Assembly: GCA_946613885.1 (NCBI GenBank)
Contig: CAMOGA010000009.1
Location: 1-46,892 of the forward strand
DNA from: an uncultured Pseudomonadota bacterium
GTDB taxonomy: Bacteria > Pseudomonadota > Alphaproteobacteria > Rs-D84
Length of the DNA: 46,892 nt
Direction: 5' to 3'
The notes below the pieces were generated by a model that saw only the letters and a list, made by a program, of their open reading frames with translations, had not been told where the DNA came from and made no database searches. A program made the position numbers and the translations under genes. Below, one piece after another: positions 26,540 to 34,829 of the stretch. Within the stretch, counting starts at the first letter, position 1. Each line of letters begins with the position of its first letter.

Positions 26540-26576
26540 ATATAAAACGAAACGACAGAACGTTAAGGAAACAGAA

Positions 26577-29207
26577 ATGAAAAACGTGTTAAAAATGATA
26601 TTAGGGTCTGCAAATGACAGATTAGTAAAATCTTATGAAAAAACAGTAGCAACTATAAATAAACTAGAACCAAAATATGCGGCGATGACCGATGATGAAA
26701 TTCATGGTTTAACCGCCCTGTTTCGCGAAAAATTAAAAAATGGCGAAAAAGAAAAAGATATTTTACCAGATGTTTTTGCGGCTGTTCGCGAAGCGGCAAA
26801 ACGTTCAATCGGTTTACGGCATTTTGATGTTCAATTGATTGGGGGTATGGTTCTGAACAATGGCCAAATTTCAGAAATGAAAACCGGCGAAGGTAAAACC
26901 TTGGTCGCAACATTGGCGTTGTATTTGAAAGCCCTGCACGGCAAAGGCGCACATTTGATTACTGTAAACGATTATTTGGCATCGCGTGATGCGGGTTGGA
27001 TGGGACAGGTTTACAGATTTTTAGGTATGAGTGTTGGCATAATTCAACATGACATGTCTGATGAAGACAGACGCGCAGCGTACAATTGTGATATTACATA
27101 CGTCACTAATTCAGAATTGGGATTTGATTATTTGCGCGACAATATGAAATTTACCAAAGAACAACAGGTCTTGCGTCCGTTCTTTTATGCTATTGTTGAC
27201 GAAGTGGACAGTATTTTAATTGATGAAGCACGCACACCTTTGATTATTTCTGGTCCATCCGAAGACACCAGTGATTTATATAACAAAGTGGACGCAGTCG
27301 TTTCGCAATTGGTTGCAGATGATTATAAAATTGACGAAAAAGACAGACACGTCACATTGACCGAAACTGGTGTAGATCATGTCACTAATTTATTGAAACA
27401 GGCTGAAATTTTAAATGGCGATAATTTATATGCATCTGAAAATGCGATAATAGTTATGCATTTGCAACAATCTTTGTTGGCACATCATTTATATGAAAAA
27501 AATGTAAATTATGTTGTCAGAAATGGCGAGGTTTTAATTGTTGATGAATTTACAGGTCGTGTAATGTCCGGCCGTCGTTTCGGCAAAGGTTTACATCAGG
27601 CAATCGAAGCCAAAGAACACGTGACGGTACAACCTGAAAACCAAACAGTGTCCAGTATTTCTTATCAGAATTTATTTAGAATGTACCCTGTGTTGGCTGG
27701 TATGACTGGTACTGCGATGACCGAGGCCGCAGAATTTGAAGAAATTTATAAATTGCGTGTGGTTTCTATTCCAACAAACAAACCGGTTGCACGTATTGAT
27801 CATCACGATGAAATATATCGCAACAAATCAGAAAAATATGATGCAATTGTAAAACAAATTGCACAATGTATGGAACGGAAACAACCCGTATTGGTTGGAA
27901 CAGTATCAATTGAAAAATCCGAAGAATTGGCAAAAATAGTCCAAGAAAGATTGGGTATTAAACCGGCTGTATTAAACGCAAAGCACCACGAATCAGAGGC
28001 AAAAATTGTATCTCAGGCGGGTGCGCCGGGTGCTGTCACAATTGCAACAAATATGGCGGGGCGCGGAACAGATATTAAACTGGGCGGTAATGCCGATGAT
28101 TTAATTGCTGAATTAGATGAAAGCGCACCTGATTTTGAACAAAAGAAACAAGAAATCAAAGATACTATCGAACGTAACAAAAAAATTGTTTTGGATGCAG
28201 GTGGTTTATACGTAATTGGAACCGAACGACATGAATCACGTCGTATTGATAATCAGTTGCGTGGTCGTTCAGGACGGCAAGGTGATCCAGGGGATTCTAA
28301 GTTTTTCTTAGCCTTAGACGATGATTTGATGCGTATATTTGGTGCGGCTAGATTACAAAATATGTTAACAACATTGGGGTTAAAACCCGGCGAAGCAATC
28401 ACACATCCGTGGATTACAAAAGCATTAGAAAAAGCACAAAAACGTGTCGAAGCGCGTTATTTTGAAGCACGTAAAGAATTATTAAAATACGACAATGTTA
28501 TGAACGATCAACGAACTGTTATCTATAAACAGCGCGATGAATTAATGACATCTACGAATTTAGAATCTTTACTGACCGAATTAATTGGTGATGTCGTTGA
28601 AATGATTTGTGAAAAAAATATTCCTGAAAAAACACATCCTTCTGCATGGAACACAAATGGTATTCATGACGATATGATGCGTATTTTTGCATTGGATATA
28701 ACCGATATTGATAATTGGAAAACTGATGAAAATATCACAGAACGCAAAGCATATGATGTTTTGTTCAATCTGGCAATGCGTCGTTATAAACAACAATGTG
28801 AAAAATACGGTCCAGAATTAATGCAAATGGCGCAAAAACAAATGTTGCTGGGTGCATTGGATGCTGTGTGGAAACGTCATTTACAACAAATGGATTATTT
28901 ACAGGGTGCAATTGGTTTACGTGGATACGCGCAAAAGAATCCATTGTATGAATATAAAAACGAAGCATTGGGATTGTTTAAAAACACAATTCAAAATTTC
29001 AAAACAATGTCTGTGGCATATATTTGTCGCATGGAATTAACACGTGCAGATGTTGATGCCACGGCCAAGCAACATGAACAACATGATTCAGAATTAAATC
29101 AAAATGCTTCTGAAAAGAACATGTCAAATATGAACATCAGTCGTAATGCACTGTGTCCATGTGGTTCTGGTTTAAAATACAAACATTGTCATGGGAAATT
29201 GAATTAA
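26577..29207 (+). CDS. secA: Protein translocase ATPase SecA
   Basis: Protein of 876 residues that drives Sec-dependent export through SecYEG. Motifs: DEAD-motor Walker A in KTGEGKTLVATL, Walker B VDEVDSILIDEARTPL, the motif NMAGRGTDIKLGG, RGRSGRQGDPG, and the C-terminal zinc SEC-C domain CPCGSGLKYKHCHG, which binds SecB or phospholipid. ATG 26577 follows AAGGAAACAG and its own promoter. Upstream in-frame codons lie in the promoter region and are rejected. It follows the secreted repeat cluster and is probably co-transcribed with dnaE. Confidence 0.97.
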   Translation: MKNVLKMILGSANDRLVKSYEKTVATINKLEPKYAAMTDDEIHGLTALFREKLKNGEKEKDILPDVFAAVREAAKRSIGLRHFDVQLIGGMVLNNGQISEMKTGEGKTLVATLALYLKALHGKGAHLITVNDYLASRDAGWMGQVYRFLGMSVGIIQHDMSDEDRRAAYNCDITYVTNSELGFDYLRDNMKFTKEQQVLRPFFYAIVDEVDSILIDEARTPLIISGPSEDTSDLYNKVDAVVSQLVADDYKIDEKDRHVTLTETGVDHVTNLLKQAEILNGDNLYASENAIIVMHLQQSLLAHHLYEKNVNYVVRNGEVLIVDEFTGRVMSGRRFGKGLHQAIEAKEHVTVQPENQTVSSISYQNLFRMYPVLAGMTGTAMTEAAEFEEIYKLRVVSIPTNKPVARIDHHDEIYRNKSEKYDAIVKQIAQCMERKQPVLVGTVSIEKSEELAKIVQERLGIKPAVLNAKHHESEAKIVSQAGAPGAVTIATNMAGRGTDIKLGGNADDLIAELDESAPDFEQKKQEIKDTIERNKKIVLDAGGLYVIGTERHESRRIDNQLRGRSGRQGDPGDSKFFLALDDDLMRIFGAARLQNMLTTLGLKPGEAITHPWITKALEKAQKRVEARYFEARKELLKYDNVMNDQRTVIYKQRDELMTSTNLESLLTELIGDVVEMICEKNIPEKTHPSAWNTNGIHDDMMRIFALDITDIDNWKTDENITERKAYDVLFNLAMRRYKQQCEKYGPELMQMAQKQMLLGALDAVWKRHLQQMDYLQGAIGLRGYAQKNPLYEYKNEALGLFKNTIQNFKTMSVAYICRMELTRADVDATAKQHEQHDSELNQNASEKNMSNMNISRNALCPCGSGLKYKHCHGKLN

Positions 29208-29243
29208 TACACTGTAAAAATCAAAAAGGAAGGTTTTTATATT

Positions 29244-32200
29244 ATGGCGGAATTTGTGCATCTTCGCGTTCATTCCAAAATATCAGTTGGGGCCAGCACC
29301 CTGCCCGTTGGCAGTAATAAAAAATTGGGAATTTTAAAAGGTATTCCTGAATTATGTGCAGACAACGGCATGTTCGCATGTGCGTTAACTGATACAAATA
29401 TGATGTCTGGGTGTGCAGAATTTTCAGATGTTATGCCATCTGCAAAATTACAACCAATAATCGGTGTTGAATTATCGTTAAACCATCATACTGCAGATCC
29501 TAAAATATTACGCCAAAATTCATTATCAAAAATTGTATTGTTGGCAAAACATCATGACGGATATTTAAACCTGTGTGAATTAAGCCGTATTATGTACATG
29601 CGTCAAGAAAATCATCATCTTGGCCCATATATAACAATGGCAGAATTACGCAAATACAAAGACGATTTAATTTGTTTATCGGGTGCACATACCGGTGCAA
29701 TAGGTATGGCGATTTTGAACGATCAAAATAATACAGCTTTTAATTTAACACAACAATTTCTGGATATTTTTGGCGATAATTTTTATATGGAAATTCAAAG
29801 GCACGGATTACCAGACGAGATAAAAACAGAACCAATATTTTTACAAATTGCACGTGATTTAAATATTCCAATTGTTGCGACAAACGATGTATGTTTTGCC
29901 ACACCTGGGGATTACGAAGCAATGGATGCATTAAGTTGCGTATTGGGACAAACCAAAGTCATTGACCCAGACAGACCACGAAAAAACAGCGAACAATATT
30001 TTAAATCATGCGAAGAAATGTCAGAATTGTTTTCTGATTTGCCTGAGGCAATAGAAAACACTGTAAACATTGCTAAACGTTGTGCGTTTTTTGTAAATGT
30101 TCATGAAAAACCATTGTTGCCACGATTTGGCGATGATTTAGAAACCGAATGTCAAATGTTGCGTGACGCAACCATGAATGGTTTACGTGACAGATTACAA
30201 CAACATGGAATCACAGATACAGCCCCCTATTTTGAACAGGCAGAATATGAATTGGGTGTCATTATTGGTATGGGGTTTCCAGGATATTTCTTAATCGTTG
30301 CAGATTATATTAATTGGTGTCGTAAAAATGATATTTTAACTGGTCCCGGCCGTGGTTCTGGGGCGGGTTCTATCGTGGCATGGGCATTAGGCATCACGCA
30401 TGTTAACCCATTAAAATACGGTTTGTTGTTTGAAAGATTTTTAAATCCTGACCGTATATCAATGCCAGATTTTGACGTTGATTTTGAACCAACAGGTATT
30501 GAACGCGTATTGGATTATGTTGGTGAAAAATATGGTCGCGATTCAGTGTGTCGTATTATTACATTTGGCAGTTTACAGGCGCGTGGCGCAGTTCGCGATA
30601 TTGGACGTGTTTATGGTATGCCATATTCAAAATCAGACCGATTTTCGAAATTAATTCCTGCCGATGCAAAAACATTAAAAGATGCCGTAAACAGTTCTCA
30701 CGAAATTCAAGAAATTTTGGAAAATGATACCGACATGGCCAAAGTTGTATCTGTGGCTGAGGCATTGGAAGGTTCAATTCGCAATCTGGGACAACATGCA
30801 TGTGGCGTTGTTATTGGCGACAGACCAACAACAAAAATCGCCCCGGTGTATCGTGATCCTGCCAACCAATTACCATCTTGCCAATTTGATGGTCATTATC
30901 TGGAAAGTGCTGGTTTGATTAAATTTGACTTTTTAGGACTGGAAACACTGGTTGTGTTAAAATACACGGTTAAATTAATTCAAAAAACACACGGAATTAA
31001 TATAGATTTAGACCAAATTCCAACAGATGATGAAAAAACTATGAAATTGTGGCAAGAAGGAAAAACAGAAGGCATATTCCAATTTGATGCTCAATTTGTT
31101 CAACAAACATTGAAAAAGATGCATCCAACCAGTTTCTTGGAAATATCGGCATTGAACGCATTGAATCGTCCGGGACCTATTGCATTTATTCCACAATTTA
31201 TTGCACGTATGCATGGCGAAGAACCAATTGAATATGTACATCCGCGTGCTGAACCGATATTAAAAGAAACCTATGGAATTATTGTATACCAAGAACAGGT
31301 TATGCAATTAACCCGTGTGTTGGCCGGATTTACACGTGGTCAATCTGACAGCGTGCGTAAGGCAATGGGTAAAAAGAAAATCGAAGAATTGGCTAAATTA
31401 GAGGTTAAATTTTTTGAAGGATGTAAAAAAGAAGGAACATTGGACGAACCGACTGCAAAAGATTTGTGGGAAAAATTCAAAGAATTTGCAAAATATGCAT
31501 TTAATAAATCACATGCTATTGCCTATTCTATTGTGGCAAATCAATGTGCATATTTAAAGGCACACTATCCTGCAGAATTTTTGGCGGCATCCATGTCCAG
31601 TAATATGAACGACACTGACCAGCTTGCTATATTTGTTGATGATGCAAAATCTAATTTTAATATTCAAATTGTTGCGCCAGATATTAACGAAAGTGAATCT
31701 TTGTTTACTGTTCGTGATGGCAAAATCATTTATGCTTTGGCCGCAATTAAGGGTGTTGGAACGGCTGCCACTGATGCAATTGTTGCAGAACGTGAAACAC
31801 ACGGTAAATTCAAAAATCTGACTGATTTTGCAAAACGTTGTGCGCCAATAATGAACAAACGAATACTGGAAGCATTTGCAAAAGTTGGTGTTTTAGATTC
31901 TTTGGAAAAAAATCGGGCGTTGATATTTATGAATGCTGATGCGATATTGGCATATGCGTCTAAATCACGTGAAACCGCAAATTCTTTATCTTTATTTGCA
32001 AACACAACCGAAAACGATGTTGACGAAGACAGATTATTAAAAGATTTACCAAAAACAAAACCATGGAATTTTGCACAAAAACTAGAAAACGAATTATCTG
32101 CATTGGGTTTCTATATCTCGGCACATCCACTGGATCAATACAAACATTTAATCACACGAGAAAAATTAGCAACCAGTCAAACATTGGAAAACTTTGGCGA

Positions 32201-32678
32201 CAGAAAACCAGTACGCATTGCCGTTAATGTAAATTCTTTTTCACGTCGCAAAACAAAAACTGGTAAAGATATGTTAACTGTTAACGCCTCAGATAGTTTT
32301 GGAAATATTGATTGTGTTGCTTTTGGCGAATCGTCAATTGAATTGTCGCAAATGTTAAACAACGAAACAACGGTTATTATAACTGGAAAAACATCAGTGC
32401 GCGATGACAGGGTTTCAATATTTATGGATTCTGTGACACCGTTGGCTAAATGGGTTGCCAGTGTTGCAAAAACTTTAACTATCGATATTCGTGATAAATC
32501 GGTATTGCCAGATGTAAAGAAAGCATTAATGTCATTACCGCGTGGCAACACTAAAATCGTTTTAAATTTATATTCAGATGACAAAAGTGCGACATTGGTA
32601 TTAAAGAATATGGTCGAATTAGGTGCAACAACCGCCAAAGATTTAACCACACTGGGGATAAAGGTTGATATAGAATAA
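29244..32678 (+). CDS. dnaE: DNA polymerase III alpha subunit
   Basis: Protein of 1,144 residues, the replicative polymerase. The N-terminal PHP domain starts with FVHLRVHSKIS. The palm carries GPGRGSGAGSIVAWAL and the catalytic aspartates in MPDFDVDFEPTG. The finger/tau region includes VYQEQVMQL and KAMGKKK. Helix-hairpin-helix (AAIKGVGTAATDAI) and OB-fold (KTKTGKDMLTVNASD) domains follow. Length and order match DnaE1. AAGGAAGG precedes the ATG. The stop codon overlaps the rsmH ATG (TAATG). Confidence 0.97.
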   Translation: MAEFVHLRVHSKISVGASTLPVGSNKKLGILKGIPELCADNGMFACALTDTNMMSGCAEFSDVMPSAKLQPIIGVELSLNHHTADPKILRQNSLSKIVLLAKHHDGYLNLCELSRIMYMRQENHHLGPYITMAELRKYKDDLICLSGAHTGAIGMAILNDQNNTAFNLTQQFLDIFGDNFYMEIQRHGLPDEIKTEPIFLQIARDLNIPIVATNDVCFATPGDYEAMDALSCVLGQTKVIDPDRPRKNSEQYFKSCEEMSELFSDLPEAIENTVNIAKRCAFFVNVHEKPLLPRFGDDLETECQMLRDATMNGLRDRLQQHGITDTAPYFEQAEYELGVIIGMGFPGYFLIVADYINWCRKNDILTGPGRGSGAGSIVAWALGITHVNPLKYGLLFERFLNPDRISMPDFDVDFEPTGIERVLDYVGEKYGRDSVCRIITFGSLQARGAVRDIGRVYGMPYSKSDRFSKLIPADAKTLKDAVNSSHEIQEILENDTDMAKVVSVAEALEGSIRNLGQHACGVVIGDRPTTKIAPVYRDPANQLPSCQFDGHYLESAGLIKFDFLGLETLVVLKYTVKLIQKTHGINIDLDQIPTDDEKTMKLWQEGKTEGIFQFDAQFVQQTLKKMHPTSFLEISALNALNRPGPIAFIPQFIARMHGEEPIEYVHPRAEPILKETYGIIVYQEQVMQLTRVLAGFTRGQSDSVRKAMGKKKIEELAKLEVKFFEGCKKEGTLDEPTAKDLWEKFKEFAKYAFNKSHAIAYSIVANQCAYLKAHYPAEFLAASMSSNMNDTDQLAIFVDDAKSNFNIQIVAPDINESESLFTVRDGKIIYALAAIKGVGTAATDAIVAERETHGKFKNLTDFAKRCAPIMNKRILEAFAKVGVLDSLEKNRALIFMNADAILAYASKSRETANSLSLFANTTENDVDEDRLLKDLPKTKPWNFAQKLENELSALGFYISAHPLDQYKHLITREKLATSQTLENFGDRKPVRIAVNVNSFSRRKTKTGKDMLTVNASDSFGNIDCVAFGESSIELSQMLNNETTVIITGKTSVRDDRVSIFMDSVTPLAKWVASVAKTLTIDIRDKSVLPDVKKALMSLPRGNTKIVLNLYSDDKSATLVLKNMVELGATTAKDLTTLGIKVDIE

Positions 32679-33526
32679 TGAAACATATACCTGTGTTATT
32701 AAATGCTGTATTAGATACATTGGGCGACATTAACAATCGCACGATTGTTGATTGCACATTTGGTGCAGGTGGATATTCACGTGCATTTTTAGAACATGGT
32801 GCAAATGTTATTGCGTTTGACAGAGACACCAATGTTATGGCAGATGCAGACATTTTGAAACAAAAATACGGTGATAAATTTCGTTTTATAAATGCGCCTT
32901 TCTCAGAAATAACCTTGTTAAATCCAAATGAATTTGATGACGTGGTTTTTGATTTGGGTATATCGTCAATGCAGATAGATAATGCTGAACGTGGTTTTTC
33001 GTTCCGTTTTGATGCGCCACTAGATATGCGTATGGATGTACGAAACGCCACTACTGCATCCGATTTGATTCAGAATTTATCTGAAACACAACTGGCGGAT
33101 ATTTTATATGAATACGGCGATATAAAACAATCACACAGATACGCAAAAATATTAAAACAAAATTTACCAACAACAACATTTCAATTACGCGATTTAATAA
33201 AGAATCCAAATGACATTGCCCCTGTTTTTCAGGCATTACGTATTGCAGTTAACGATGAAATGGGACAAATAAAATCTGCATTGAATTTTTTGCATGATTC
33301 TTTGCGTCCTGATGGAATATGTATATGTGTCACATTTCATTCAATCGAAGATAGAATTGTAAAAAACACTTTTCGTAAATGGTCAGAGGCCGCAGGCGAC
33401 CCCCGTTTACCAAACATTGGTTTGGCAGAATATAAATTATTACACACTGTAAAACCATCAATAACAGAAACAACCAACAACCCACGTGCGCGTTCTGCAC
33501 ATATGCGTGGGGTCAAAAAGATATAA
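32678..33526 (+). CDS. rsmH: 16S rRNA (cytosine-1402-N4)-methyltransferase RsmH
   Basis: Protein of 282 residues, SAM-dependent, methylating C1402 of 16S rRNA. Visible: the N-terminus KHIPVLLNAVLDTL, SAM-binding TFGAGGYSRAFL, DLGISSMQID, the GFSFRFDAPLDMRM block, CVTFHSIEDRIVK and the C-terminal NPRARSAHMRG. Usually sits in the dcw cell-wall cluster after mraZ; here it is coupled to dnaE instead. Confidence 0.97.
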   Translation: MKHIPVLLNAVLDTLGDINNRTIVDCTFGAGGYSRAFLEHGANVIAFDRDTNVMADADILKQKYGDKFRFINAPFSEITLLNPNEFDDVVFDLGISSMQIDNAERGFSFRFDAPLDMRMDVRNATTASDLIQNLSETQLADILYEYGDIKQSHRYAKILKQNLPTTTFQLRDLIKNPNDIAPVFQALRIAVNDEMGQIKSALNFLHDSLRPDGICICVTFHSIEDRIVKNTFRKWSEAAGDPRLPNIGLAEYKLLHTVKPSITETTNNPRARSAHMRGVKKI

Positions 33527-33535
33527 AATATATTG

Positions 33536-33565
33536 TTGACCCGGTTTATTGTTTTTTGTTAGAAT
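33536..33565 (+). promoter_or_regulatory. Promoter of the CPxCT membrane-protein pair
   Basis: TTGACC (33536-33541), 18-nt spacer, TAGAAT (33560-33565), 32 nt before the ATG. Confidence 0.7.
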
Positions 33566-33597
33566 ACAATGATTAAAAGATTAAGGAAGGATAAAAA

Positions 33598-34146
33598 ATG
33601 AATAAAACAATAAAATATTTATTAACTGGCATATTCGCTGCTGTCTTGTTTATGCCTATCGCTTGGGCTGTTTGTCCGGTATGCACAATTGCAATTGGTG
33701 CTGGATTGGAAAGCATGCGTATTTTGGGGGTCAAAGATATTTTAACTGGTATTTGGGCGGGTGGATTAACAATATCTTTGATTGGATGGACTGCAAATTA
33801 CATGCGTAAGCATAATATCAAAAACCCATTTTGGTATGTTTTAAATGCACTCGTTTACATTGCTTTGGTTGCGGCTGTTTATTTTGTGCCTGTGGATAAT
33901 CCAATTGTAAAATGGTGGGATAATTGCATGTGGGGCATGGATCAATTCCTGTTGGGGTTATTGGTTGGTTCTGTTACATTTATTGTGATGGAATTGTGGT
34001 ACGCACATATTAAAAAGAATAATGGCGGACATGCACAATTTCCGTTTCAAAAGGTTGTAATGCCATTTTCAGGTCTGTTAATTATGACTGGAATATTTTG
34101 GGCAATAATTAAATTATTACCACAATATGGTATCGTTTTGTGTTAA
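33598..34146 (+). CDS. Multi-pass membrane protein with N-terminal CPVCT motif
   Basis: Protein of 182 residues. A hydrophobic N-terminal segment (signal or first helix) ends in AWAVCPVCTIAIGAGLE, putting a CxxC pair at or just outside the membrane face. Four further hydrophobic segments follow (about residues 45-66, 80-102, 118-140, 157-178). The C-terminus ends in Cys. AAGGAAGGAT precedes the ATG and a promoter lies upstream. I cannot name the family. The CxxC next to a membrane suggests redox chemistry or metal/heme handling. It is paired with the helical protein 16 nt downstream. Confidence 0.75.
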   Translation: MNKTIKYLLTGIFAAVLFMPIAWAVCPVCTIAIGAGLESMRILGVKDILTGIWAGGLTISLIGWTANYMRKHNIKNPFWYVLNALVYIALVAAVYFVPVDNPIVKWWDNCMWGMDQFLLGLLVGSVTFIVMELWYAHIKKNNGGHAQFPFQKVVMPFSGLLIMTGIFWAIIKLLPQYGIVLC

Positions 34147-34162
34147 TTTCAGGGGGTAAAAA

Positions 34163-34762
34163 ATGAAAAAAAACGAAAAAAAATTATCAATGCAGGAAAT
34201 GATTGAAAAACTGGATGCCGCGAAAAAGGCGAATCCTTTGGATTTGTCTTCGGATCAGGACTTGTCAATTGCGTTAATGAATTTGGTTTCATTGGAAGAA
34301 CATTTCTTTTTCAGTGGTGCAAAAACTGGCAAAGTCGGTTTCTACGATTTAATCAATACTGTTCGAACAATGCGCAAAGAATTGATGGAACGCATTGTAA
34401 AAAAATCTAGTGGCGAAGATGGCGAGGTTTGGTGTATCTCGAAACATTTATTGGCTGCATCAATGCGTATTTATGAGGTTGGAACCAAGGCGATTGGTGC
34501 CGGCAAAAAAGAAGAAGCATATGAATTATTTGCCAAGGCATATGATTTATATTCGTTGTTCTGGGGGTTAAATATGCATTTAATTGATTTGGGTGATGTG
34601 CATGAATCAGTGCCTGCGTTTTACGATGGTGCTGTTAAAATGTGCGCGCCAGAACAGCAAGAAAAAAAATCTGTTAAAACAACAAAAAAAGAAGAAAAAA
34701 TTTCAACAGTCAAAAAACTGGGACAATGGGTCAAGGATAAAGTTAATTGTTGTATTGAATAA
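34163..34762 (+). CDS. Soluble helical partner of the CPxCT membrane protein
   Basis: Protein of 199 residues, cytoplasmic by appearance, predominantly alpha-helical, with a lysine-rich C-terminal tail. Distinctive segments: LSSDQDLSIALMNLVSLEEH, FFSGAKTGKVGFYDL, EVWCISKHLLAASMRI and KAYDLYSLFWGLN. I have an uncertain memory of similar proteins next to CPxCT membrane proteins in Patescibacteria, but cannot name a family. CAGGGGGT precedes the ATG, 16 nt after the membrane protein, so the two are one operon. A carrier or scaffold is possible; no catalytic motif is visible. Confidence 0.72.
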   Translation: MKKNEKKLSMQEMIEKLDAAKKANPLDLSSDQDLSIALMNLVSLEEHFFFSGAKTGKVGFYDLINTVRTMRKELMERIVKKSSGEDGEVWCISKHLLAASMRIYEVGTKAIGAGKKEEAYELFAKAYDLYSLFWGLNMHLIDLGDVHESVPAFYDGAVKMCAPEQQEKKSVKTTKKEEKISTVKKLGQWVKDKVNCCIE

Positions 34763-34766
34763 ATTC

Positions 34767-34796
34767 TTGCTTTGATATGGTAAAAAATGATACAAT
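34767..34796 (+). promoter_or_regulatory. Promoter of the large Cys-rich secreted protein
   Basis: TTGCTT (34767-34772), 18-nt spacer, TACAAT (34791-34796). Confidence 0.55.
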
Positions 34797-34829
34797 AGCA
34801 CAATAACGGGGGGAATTTTGGCGGGAATA

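Noticed and set aside
26439..26576. N-terminal extension of SecA to 26439
   Set aside because: It starts with TTG inside AT-rich intergenic DNA, covers a consensus promoter, and is absent from the family; ATG 26577 has a good ribosome site.
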